A stretch of 19,002 nt of DNA from Deltaproteobacteria bacterium (GTDB lineage Bacteria > Desulfobacterota > Syntrophia > Syntrophales > Smithellaceae): contig SBEK01000063.1 of NCBI GenBank assembly GCA_009668925.1, forward strand, positions 1 to 19,002. The letters are read 5' to 3'. Shown here piece after piece: positions 13,149 through 19,002 of this stretch. Positions within the stretch are counted from its first letter, which is position 1; each line of letters opens with the position of its first letter. The position numbers and the translations under genes are program-made. The notes under the pieces were generated by a model, which was not told where the DNA came from, ran no database searches, and worked only from the letters and a program-made list of their open reading frames with translations.

Positions 13149-14957
13149 ATGGCAGAAAGATTTATCAGCGAACGGAATTTGAAGTTTTTATTGTATGAGT
13201 TAAACGACATTGAATCATTGCTCAAGTACCCCTATTTTGCCGATCACAGCAGGGAAGTCTTCGACATGCTCATGGATACGGCGATGAGAATGAGCAAAGA
13301 GCTTTTCAAGCCCCTTTTCGAAGAAATGGACCGCAAGGCGCCCGAATATGTGAACGGTGAAGTCAAAGTTCATCCCAAAGTCCGGGAAATTATGCGCGCG
13401 GCGGGAGACGGCGGCTGGATCGCATCGAGCTTTCCCTATGATCTGGGCGGTCAGCAGCTGCCTTTCACCGTCGGTATCATGCTGCCGACGACGATTTTCG
13501 GAGCGGCCAATTACTCCGCCTCCGTTTATCATGGTCTGACCCACGGAGCGGCGGGTCTGATTGCTTCCTACGGCACGCAGGAAATGAAGGATACGTACCT
13601 GCCCAAAATGACCGCGGGCGAATGGCAGGGTACCATGGCGCTCACCGAGCCGCAGGCGGGCTCGTCCCTGACCGACCTCACGACAACAGGAACGCCGACA
13701 GATCAGGGCTATTACAAAATCAAGGGACAGAAGCTGTTTATCTCCGCGGGCGATCATGACGGCTGCGATAATGTCATTCACCTGGCGCTGGGCCGGATTA
13801 AAGATGCACCTCCCGGCGTCAAGGGCATTTCGCTTTTCATTATTCCCAAAAAGCGCATCAAGGAAGACGGATCACTGGAATCCAACGACGTCAACTGCGC
13901 GGGAATTTATCACAAGCTGGGTTATCGCGGCGCTCCCATCACGCAGCTCGCTTTCGGCGAAAACGACGATTGCCGCGGCTGGCTCGTGGGCGAAGCCAAT
14001 AAGGGTCTGGCCTATATGTTCCAGATGATGAACGGCGCGAGAATCGACGTCGGGCTGGGCGCGACGGCTATTGCTTCGGCGGCCTATTACGCATCGCTGG
14101 AATACGCCAAAGAGAGACCACAGGGACGCAAGCTCTCCTCTAAAGACCCTCTGTCGCCTCAGGTGCCGATTATTGAACATCCCGATGTCAAACGCATGCT
14201 CCTGTTCCAGAAATCCGTTGTGGAAGGGTCGCTGGCCCTGCTGTTCCAGTGCGGCATCTATGAAGATCTCGAACATGTGACGGAAGGTGAAGAGCGCGAA
14301 AACTACAACCTGCTTCTGGAGCTGCTCACGCCGGTCGCCAAGACCTATCCCTCGGAAATGGGCATTTTGTCCTGTTCCACCGGTTTGCAGATCCTCGGCG
14401 GTTACGGATTCTGCGAAGAATTCCCGCTGGAACAGCTTTACCGGGATGTGCGGATTCATCCGATTCACGAAGGCACGACCGGCATCCAGGGCCAGGATCT
14501 TTTAGGCCGCAAAATGATGATGAAGAAGGGCAAAGCCGCCCAACTGTACCTGGCGGAAGTCCGCAAGGCCATCAAAGAGGCCGAAGGCGATGCGGAACTC
14601 AGGCCGTTTGCCGAAAAACTGACCGCGGCGGTGGCGCTCCTGGAAAAAGTAACCGCGCATCAGTTCGGCATTGCCGCCAAGGAAGGTCCGGAGATGTTCC
14701 TGGCCGACGCCACGGTATACCTGGAATTCTTCGGCATTATCGCGATCGGCTGGCAGTGGCTGCGTCAGGCCACAGTGTCCAAAAACGCGCTGGCCAAGGG
14801 TCCAAGCGAAGCGGACACGAATTTCTACCAGGGTAAACTGGCGACGTTCCGTTACTTCTTCGGGTATGAACTGCCCAAGATTGAAGGCCTGTCTGAAAGA
14901 TTGCTAAACGGCGACGGCCTGACCGTGACAATGAAAAACGAGTATTTCGAAGATTAA
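13149..14957 (+). CDS. Acyl-CoA dehydrogenase, long (about 600-residue) FadE/DmdC-like type
   Basis: The 602-residue flavoenzyme should oxidise an acyl-CoA to the 2-enoyl-CoA. After an N-terminal helical domain it shows the central-domain signature GTMALTEPQAGSSLTDL (161-177), which binds FAD and substrate, then GQKLFISAGDHD (193-204). The C-terminal helical domain has LQILGGYGFCEEFPLEQLYRD and HEGTTGIQGQDLLGRK, with E441 as the expected catalytic base. About 140 extra residues follow, matching the extended C-terminal domain of acyl-CoA dehydrogenases of about 600 residues. Chain-length preference cannot be read. The ATG at 13149 is preceded by AGAGG at 8 bases; the frame extends upstream to 13026, but that part spans the hairpin and is not conserved-looking. 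With the thiolase it covers the first and last steps of beta-oxidation. Confidence 0.95.
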   Translation: MAERFISERNLKFLLYELNDIESLLKYPYFADHSREVFDMLMDTAMRMSKELFKPLFEEMDRKAPEYVNGEVKVHPKVREIMRAAGDGGWIASSFPYDLGGQQLPFTVGIMLPTTIFGAANYSASVYHGLTHGAAGLIASYGTQEMKDTYLPKMTAGEWQGTMALTEPQAGSSLTDLTTTGTPTDQGYYKIKGQKLFISAGDHDGCDNVIHLALGRIKDAPPGVKGISLFIIPKKRIKEDGSLESNDVNCAGIYHKLGYRGAPITQLAFGENDDCRGWLVGEANKGLAYMFQMMNGARIDVGLGATAIASAAYYASLEYAKERPQGRKLSSKDPLSPQVPIIEHPDVKRMLLFQKSVVEGSLALLFQCGIYEDLEHVTEGEERENYNLLLELLTPVAKTYPSEMGILSCSTGLQILGGYGFCEEFPLEQLYRDVRIHPIHEGTTGIQGQDLLGRKMMMKKGKAAQLYLAEVRKAIKEAEGDAELRPFAEKLTAAVALLEKVTAHQFGIAAKEGPEMFLADATVYLEFFGIIAIGWQWLRQATVSKNALAKGPSEADTNFYQGKLATFRYFFGYELPKIEGLSERLLNGDGLTVTMKNEYFED

Positions 14958-14963
14958 AACCTG

Positions 14964-15002
14964 AAGGCGGAAGACGGGCCAAGCGGCCTGTCTTCCGCCT
15001 TT
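14964..15002. terminator. Strong rho-independent terminator after the acyl-CoA dehydrogenase
   Basis: A 17-bp stem (14964-14980 with 14985-15001, one G-T pair) with the four-base loop AAGC starts with AA and ends with TTT. It lies between convergent genes, six bases after the dehydrogenase stop and 44 bases from the protease stop, and could serve both strands. Confidence 0.85.
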
Positions 15003-15045
15003 CATTACAGACCTAACAACCTACAGTCTAAAAGTCTAAACACCT

Positions 15046-15957
15046 CTATTTAAAATTCCCCGTATCCACCCATTCATTCTTGATGAGCGACCACCAATCC
15101 ACAGCCAGTCCTTGGAGAACATATTCATAGGGCAGCCAGCCGTATCCTCCTTCGCCCCAGGATTTCCCCCAGGAATTTCTAATGAGCAGCGCACCGGTCG
15201 TCTTCTTTGCTCCGGCAGCATCATTCTTGATTTCCATTTTATCGTCGAATCCGGCGGCGATAACGGCATGACCGCCCATGTTCTTCTCTCCGGCCGTCGG
15301 GTAGGGAATCCGTCCCGCCGGTTCGGCCTGTTCATAAGAACTGAAAACGGTGAAGCCGAACATGGACGGGAGCCCCGCCGCCAGATTGGTTTTGATGCTG
15401 GCCAGAAGATCGGGTTTGGTTAATCCCGGGGGATCCAGGCGGTAATAGCTGATCGCCTGATAGTTCTGGGCAAAGGCATAGCAGAAGGCGGTGGGCTCCT
15501 CATCGAAATCGGAGGCGACATAGGGCCAGTATTCTTCGGGCGGAATGCCGAAGAGGACCATAGCGCTCATCGTGGTGCGCAAGAATGAGCCGGTATCGCC
15601 CTTGGAGCGGGTCATATTGCGTGATGTTTTGTAAAGAAAAAGACGTGACGCATTCATGTACCGGCCTGTTGCCCGTTTTTCAAAATATTCCACCAGACCC
15701 ACGCCGGCATTGGCTGTGCACGAACCCAGGGTGCCCTGATTCTCCACGGGAGAAAACCATTGCCGGAGGTCGACGCTTTTGGGCTTGGTTTTCGATGTCT
15801 TGTCCGCCGCGGTCTTTCCGAGCATAACTTTGATGGAATCTTTTTGTCCCAGCGCCTTAAGTTTGGCCGGTATTTTCTCGTCATTTACAGTGAGGTCGCG
15901 AAAATCCGGGTAGTCCGGCAGCCATCCCATGCCGACTTTCTTCATGGTTTCACTCAT
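15046..15957 (-). CDS. Papain-family (C1) cysteine peptidase without a signal peptide
   Basis: The 303-residue protein carries the C1A active-site elements in order. PVENQGTLGSCTANA gives the oxyanion Gln (Q74) and nucleophile Cys (C80), GGHAVIAAGFDD gives the His (H230), and LIRNSWGKSWGEGGYGWLPYEY gives the Asn (N261). A region of about 60 residues precedes the catalytic domain and starts MGWLPDYPDFRDLTV, a motif common at the head of bacterial C1 peptidases; it may act as a short pro-like segment. There is no signal peptide or membrane helix, so it appears cytoplasmic or exported by other means. AAGGAGGTGA gives a very strong ribosome binding site before 15957. Substrate unknown. It diverges from rpsT. 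Confidence 0.93.
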   Translation of the reverse strand: MSETMKKVGMGWLPDYPDFRDLTVNDEKIPAKLKALGQKDSIKVMLGKTAADKTSKTKPKSVDLRQWFSPVENQGTLGSCTANAGVGLVEYFEKRATGRYMNASRLFLYKTSRNMTRSKGDTGSFLRTTMSAMVLFGIPPEEYWPYVASDFDEEPTAFCYAFAQNYQAISYYRLDPPGLTKPDLLASIKTNLAAGLPSMFGFTVFSSYEQAEPAGRIPYPTAGEKNMGGHAVIAAGFDDKMEIKNDAAGAKKTTGALLIRNSWGKSWGEGGYGWLPYEYVLQGLAVDWWSLIKNEWVDTGNFK

Positions 15958-16042
15958 CGTTCACCTCCTTGATCCCTGAGGATCTCCATCAATGGTTTAA
16001 GTGACCGTTGCCTTGCGGAAAAAATATAAATTTAAAGGGAAT

Positions 16043-16066
16043 GGCCTGTTGATACCAGAACAGGCC
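16043..16066. promoter_or_regulatory. Palindrome overlying the peptidase promoter
   Basis: GGCCTGTT (16043-16050) and AACAGGCC (16059-16066) form a perfect 8+8 palindrome with an 8-base centre. It covers the spacer and -10 box of the candidate peptidase promoter, the position expected of a repressor operator. It could instead be a transcript hairpin. Confidence 0.4.
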
Positions 16067-16076
16067 CATTTGTCAA
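16049..16076 (-). promoter_or_regulatory. Candidate promoter of the cysteine peptidase gene
   Basis: On the minus strand a consensus TTGACA (16076-16071) is followed after 16 bases by TATCAA (16054-16049). The transcript would have a leader of about 85 bases before the ATG. Confidence 0.5.
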
Positions 16077-16134
16077 GATAATCATGGAGACGGCCCCTTT
16101 AGCGCTCATTACCCGCAGGCCCGATAAATTGCGC

Positions 16135-16163
16135 TTGACAGCCTGAAATAATTGAGTTAAACA
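16135..16163 (+). promoter_or_regulatory. Candidate promoter of rpsT
   Basis: TTGACA (16135-16140) is followed after 17 bases by TAAACA (16158-16163). The -35 box is perfect and the -10 moderate. It lies about 40 bases before the rpsT start codon. Confidence 0.5.
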
Positions 16164-16204
16164 CCCAGACCTTAATAAAAAAGAAGTTTAGGAGGAAGAT
16201 ACTT

Positions 16205-16465
16205 TTGGCAACACATAAATCAGCAGAAAAACGCGATCGTCAAAGCAAGGTCCGCCGGGAACGTAACATCGCCGCCAAGTCCGCGATTAAAACAAGAGTC
16301 AAGACGGTTCTGGCAGCCGTGGACGGTAAAAACAAAGAGGCTGCGGCAAGTGCTCTGGGCACAACCGTTCGCGACCTGGCCAAAGCCGGCGCCAAAGGCC
16401 TGATCCACAAGAAGAACGCCTCGCGCAAAATTTCACGTCTGACCAAAAAAGTGAACGCCCTCTAG
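16205..16465 (+). CDS. rpsT: 30S ribosomal protein S20
   Basis: The 86-residue, Lys/Arg-rich protein has the S20 pattern throughout: MATHKSAEKRDRQSKVRRERN at the start, SAIKTRVKTVLAAV, and the C-terminal GLIHKKNASRKISRLTKKVNAL. S20 is a primary 16S rRNA-binding protein of the small subunit. The start codon is TTG, with AGGAGG nine bases upstream. The same rare UUG start is known for E. coli rpsT, where it is linked to low initiation and feedback control. It is a single-gene unit with its own candidate promoter and a strong terminator. Confidence 0.97.
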   Translation: MATHKSAEKRDRQSKVRRERNIAAKSAIKTRVKTVLAAVDGKNKEAAASALGTTVRDLAKAGAKGLIHKKNASRKISRLTKKVNAL

Positions 16466-16479
16466 TCAGCACTCATCGG

Positions 16480-16515
16480 ACGCGGCGCTGCCCGCCGGGC
16501 AGGCCGCGTTTTTTT
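16480..16515 (+). terminator. Strong rho-independent terminator after rpsT
   Basis: An outer stem ACGCGGC/GCCGCGT and an inner stem CTGCCC/GGGCAG, separated by one bulged G and closed by a 3-base loop, are followed by seven T residues. It lies 14 bases after the rpsT stop, and also faces the 3' end of the methyltransferase gene. Confidence 0.92.
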
Positions 16516-16543
16516 CCGCCTCTCTTGTTTTAAAAATATCCCC

Positions 16544-17356
16544 TTACACCGGAGGCTTTTTGCCTACAGCCTTGAAGAACGTATAGCAGAAAACGCCGTC
16601 GCCTTCAGCCGTGCGATACAGGTCTCGGATGCCCTGATCGAAAATATCGGGTTCAAGGAGACCGGCCCGCAGAGCCGTTTCACGAACACCCTCGATCATG
16701 GCGGTGAATGTCTTTTTCGTGAAACCGTCAACCAGCCCGGGTTTCGTCGGATCGGCATAAACCATCCGGGGGGAGACGCGGACGGAGCTGAAGCCCGCCT
16801 TGTTCAGCAGGGGATAAAGTTCACGGCCGATCAATGCATTGCCGCCTGCTCGGTGCTGCAATTCCACCTGGCATTCGATCGCCTTTTGGGCTTTGCTGCT
16901 TTCCGGATAAAAATAAGCCGATCCGTGATCTCCTTCAATGACAGTGATCGTCCCTCCCTTTTTCAGGACATGTTTCAAACAGGCCAGCGCTCTATCGGGG
17001 CGCGGCAGATGTTCAAGGACAAAGCAAATAAAAACATGGTCGAAGGACTCCGGGGCGAAAGGCAGATCAAAGATGTCGGCCCGTTGAAATTTCACATTCG
17101 TGAGGCCCGCCTCGTCCGCTTTTCGTTTCGCTTCGGCAAGCGAGGTCTCCGAGATATCCACGGAGGTAATGAACGCATCCGGACTGTTCACGGCGAGCGT
17201 CAAAGTCTGCGCGGCGACACCGCAGCCCGCTTCCAGAATGAGGCTTCCCGCCCGATAAGCGGTATCGGAGTGCAGCAAATCGCTGAGCGTCGACGCCTGG
17301 TCCTGCAATCGCATATTTTCTCTGGGATCATAGCCGTGCACGTACGTAGTCTTCAT
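16544..17356 (-). CDS. SAM-dependent class I methyltransferase
   Basis: The 270-residue protein has the Rossmann-type methyltransferase fold. Motif I LEAGCGVAAQT (41-51) binds SAM, TSVDISETSLAEAKRK ends the second strand with the ribose-binding acidic residue, VKFQRADIFDLPFAPESFD carries motif II, and FVLEHLPRPDRALACLKHVLKKGGTITVIE carries the post-motif region typical of the Methyltransf_11/UbiE-like group. The C-terminal 100 residues are a substrate-specific part that I do not recognise. The acceptor, whether small molecule, lipid or quinone, cannot be told. It starts 41 bases after the alpha/beta hydrolase stop on the same strand and may be co-transcribed with it. The ribosome binding site is weak (GAGGAG is 15 bases away). 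Confidence 0.9.
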   Translation of the reverse strand: MKTTYVHGYDPRENMRLQDQASTLSDLLHSDTAYRAGSLILEAGCGVAAQTLTLAVNSPDAFITSVDISETSLAEAKRKADEAGLTNVKFQRADIFDLPFAPESFDHVFICFVLEHLPRPDRALACLKHVLKKGGTITVIEGDHGSAYFYPESSKAQKAIECQVELQHRAGGNALIGRELYPLLNKAGFSSVRVSPRMVYADPTKPGLVDGFTKKTFTAMIEGVRETALRAGLLEPDIFDQGIRDLYRTAEGDGVFCYTFFKAVGKKPPV

Positions 17357-17397
17357 GGAATGGTTTCCGGGCTCCTCAGACGCCTTAAGACAAATGC

Positions 17398-18486
17398 CTA
17401 TTTCCTCCCGGCCGGAGGCGCTGCCGGAGAAGAGACCGCCTTCCGGGACAGGAACGCCTGCACGATGGACTTTAGATTTTCGCGGTCACACAAAAAAGCA
17501 AAATGCCCGCAGGCGCCATTGAGCTGGGCCGTTTCGGCGCCGATGAGTCGGGCAAAGGCTTTGGCGTCCTCGATATGAACCATCTGGTCTTGCGGCGAGG
17601 TGACGAGCAGGCATTTCGCCCGAATGGCAGCGGCCGCGGCCTCGCTGGATCCGCCAAAGTCTTTCAGAATATCGTGCGCCAAAATGGCTTTGACCTGCCC
17701 GGCCCAGTTTAACGCATCATATTTGGACAGATGCTCCTGCTGCGTGTTGAGGAATGCGGGAAATGCGGCCGCGCTCGTCTTGGCCGACAGGTAATCGGGG
17801 GTCCAGGCATGCAGAACGTGAAGAGGTGCCAGGGCCTTCATCGCGGCCGCACTGCCTTTACACTCGGTGATGTTTTCGAGGATCGCGAGCTCGGCCGACC
17901 AGAAAAGCATTTCGGCGGAGGACATCCGGATACCCCCCAGGATGGGAATCGCCTGGTCCATAAAGTCCGGATAAGAAGCCATCCACTGAAACGTCGCCAT
18001 AGCGCCCATCGAAATGCCGGCCACTGCCCGGATATGATGAATATCCAGTGTCCCGGTCAGCACGGCGTGCTGGGCCCGGACGATGTCGCGGATGGTGAAG
18101 CCGGGGAAGGACGGGCCCGGCTGACTCGGACTGTTGGAGGGTGACGAGGAGCCGCCGCCTCCGAAGGATTCAACGGCGATAACATAGAACTTCGAACTGT
18201 CGAAGATTTTGCCGGGTCCCACAAAGCCCATCTCGACCAGTTCCTGCGGCGTTCCGGCAAGCCAGGTCGAAACAAGCAGGATATTGGATTTGTCGGCGTT
18301 CAACGTTCCGGAGGTGAGATACGCCACACGGCAATCACGGATGATCTTCCCGTTCTCCAGCGGGAAATCCCCCAGATCGGCATACCGGACAGGGCCGTCC
18401 GCCGCCGCGGCGCTGCAAGAGAAAAAGACGATGAGCAGGAAAAGAAAAATGCCATGCCGGCCGTTTTCCATGCGCTGGGATACCAT
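17398..18486 (-). CDS. Exported alpha/beta hydrolase, homoserine O-acetyltransferase (MetX)-like
   Basis: The 362-residue protein begins with a Sec signal peptide (charged start, hydrophobic 12-22, SCSAAAADG cleavage region). The mature part follows the MetX-type alpha/beta hydrolase plan: VAYLTSGTLNADKSNILLV, the FTIRDIVRAQHAVL segment, the nucleophile elbow AGISMGAM (S159), LLVTSPQDQMV (acid D300) and NGACGHFAF (His H328). True MetX is cytoplasmic and acylates homoserine. Export, and AMA in place of GGM after the elbow, argue against that role, so an envelope esterase or acyltransferase is more likely. GAGGTGA at good spacing supports the ATG at 18486. It lies 42 bases after the metallophosphoesterase stop and 41 before the methyltransferase start. 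Confidence 0.88.
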   Translation of the reverse strand: MVSQRMENGRHGIFLFLLIVFFSCSAAAADGPVRYADLGDFPLENGKIIRDCRVAYLTSGTLNADKSNILLVSTWLAGTPQELVEMGFVGPGKIFDSSKFYVIAVESFGGGGSSSPSNSPSQPGPSFPGFTIRDIVRAQHAVLTGTLDIHHIRAVAGISMGAMATFQWMASYPDFMDQAIPILGGIRMSSAEMLFWSAELAILENITECKGSAAAMKALAPLHVLHAWTPDYLSAKTSAAAFPAFLNTQQEHLSKYDALNWAGQVKAILAHDILKDFGGSSEAAAAAIRAKCLLVTSPQDQMVHIEDAKAFARLIGAETAQLNGACGHFAFLCDRENLKSIVQAFLSRKAVSSPAAPPAGRK

Positions 18487-18528
18487 CTGTCACCTCTGTT
18501 TTTGTCCCGGTTTATCCCGGGTTCCGGA

Positions 18529-19002
18529 TTACCGTTTCTTGCCGATCAGGTCGATGACCGTAATTTCCGGCGGAGCAAAGACGCGCACCGGCGGGCCCCA
18601 GGTCCCGGCGCCGCGGCTGACGTAAAGCAGCTTACCGGGGGACAATTCATATCGGCCGTAATGCTTGGGGAAAAATAAACGGGTAACGATATTGAAAGGG
18701 AAAAGCTGGCCCGCGTGCGTGTGCCCGGAAATTTGCAGATCAAAATTGGCGCTCTTGTCGATATAAGGCTGGTGCTTCAACAGCAGAACGAAGCCGTCGT
18801 GTTTTTCGGCGAGCGCCTTCCGGAAGGCGTCGGCTTTTTTGGTCGGGCCGGAGCGACGGCCGGTGACGTCGTCTTCTCCGAAAATCGTGATGCCTGCGGC
18901 GACGGTAAAGTCGTCGCGCAAAAGCTCAAAGCCCGCCGCCCGCGTGAATTCCATGGATTCCGGGAGTCCGGCGTAGTATTCGTGGTTGCCCAGAATGGCG
19001 AA
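18529..19002 (-). CDS. Metallophosphoesterase (YkuE-like), C-terminal part only
   Basis: The gene runs in from the right edge; 157 codons to the stop are visible. At the cut edge the frame gives FAILGNHEYYAG, the GNHE metal-binding motif of calcineurin-like phosphoesterases. Further on, LLLKHQPY and SGHTHAGQLFPF supply the other metal-ligand His residues. The C-terminus LLYVSRGAGTWGPPVRVFAPPEITVIDL is characteristic of the membrane-associated YkuE/YaeI group, whose members hydrolyse phosphodiesters or lipid headgroups. The N-terminal membrane region and first metal motifs lie off the window. The substrate is unknown. It seems to be upstream of the hydrolase and methyltransferase genes in one transcription unit. 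Confidence 0.92.
   Translation of the reverse strand, partial: FAILGNHEYYAGLPESMEFTRAAGFELLRDDFTVAAGITIFGEDDVTGRRSGPTKKADAFRKALAEKHDGFVLLLKHQPYIDKSANFDLQISGHTHAGQLFPFNIVTRLFFPKHYGRYELSPGKLLYVSRGAGTWGPPVRVFAPPEITVIDLIGKKR

Overview
The window reads as chromosomal DNA of a moderately GC-rich Gram-negative bacterium. Two Tat-type signal peptides, Sec signals, an exported EF-hand protein, a MASE3 sensor kinase and an approximately 600-residue acyl-CoA dehydrogenase next to a thiolase would fit a Desulfobacterota (Syntrophales/Smithella-like) genome. That placement is inference from gene content, not from a marker search. There is no rRNA, tRNA, CRISPR array, transposase or phage gene. Eighteen protein genes are supported, one of them cut by the right edge.

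Left part (1-4105, all + strand): a terminator-like hairpin closing an upstream gene, an 80-residue DUF6868-like membrane protein, an isochorismatase-fold hydrolase with Ser in place of the nucleophilic Cys, a DUF1772-like four-helix membrane protein, a six-helix channel-like protein with a non-canonical selectivity filter, and a thiamine-diphosphate (ThDP) enzyme resembling the pyruvate-binding core of IorA but carrying a textbook Tat signal. The ThDP protein is the least expected item in the window.

Middle (4193-9126): an HPP-family membrane protein (-) diverges from an exported six-EF-hand calcium-binding protein (+). A strong terminator follows, then a Mug-type mismatch DNA glycosylase (-). 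Next comes a probable minus-strand operon reading SYLF lipid-binding protein, then a b-type cytochrome, then a Tat-lipoprotein molybdopterin oxidoreductase. The last two overlap by 11 bases and probably form a membrane-linked redox pair.

Right part (about 9263-19002): an orphan MASE3-PAS histidine kinase with an unresolved, possibly AUU/AUC start; a thiolase and an acyl-CoA dehydrogenase that together belong to fatty-acid beta-oxidation, separated by a perfect hairpin; a papain-like cysteine protease (-) diverging from rpsT (+, UUG start) with candidate promoters for both; and a minus-strand run of metallophosphoesterase (partial), secreted MetX-like alpha/beta hydrolase and SAM-dependent methyltransferase.

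Most of the window is ordinary housekeeping and metabolic DNA. The items worth a second look are the Tat-exported ThDP enzyme, the odd channel filter, the duplicated EF-hand array, the kinase leader, and the palindrome overlying the protease promoter.
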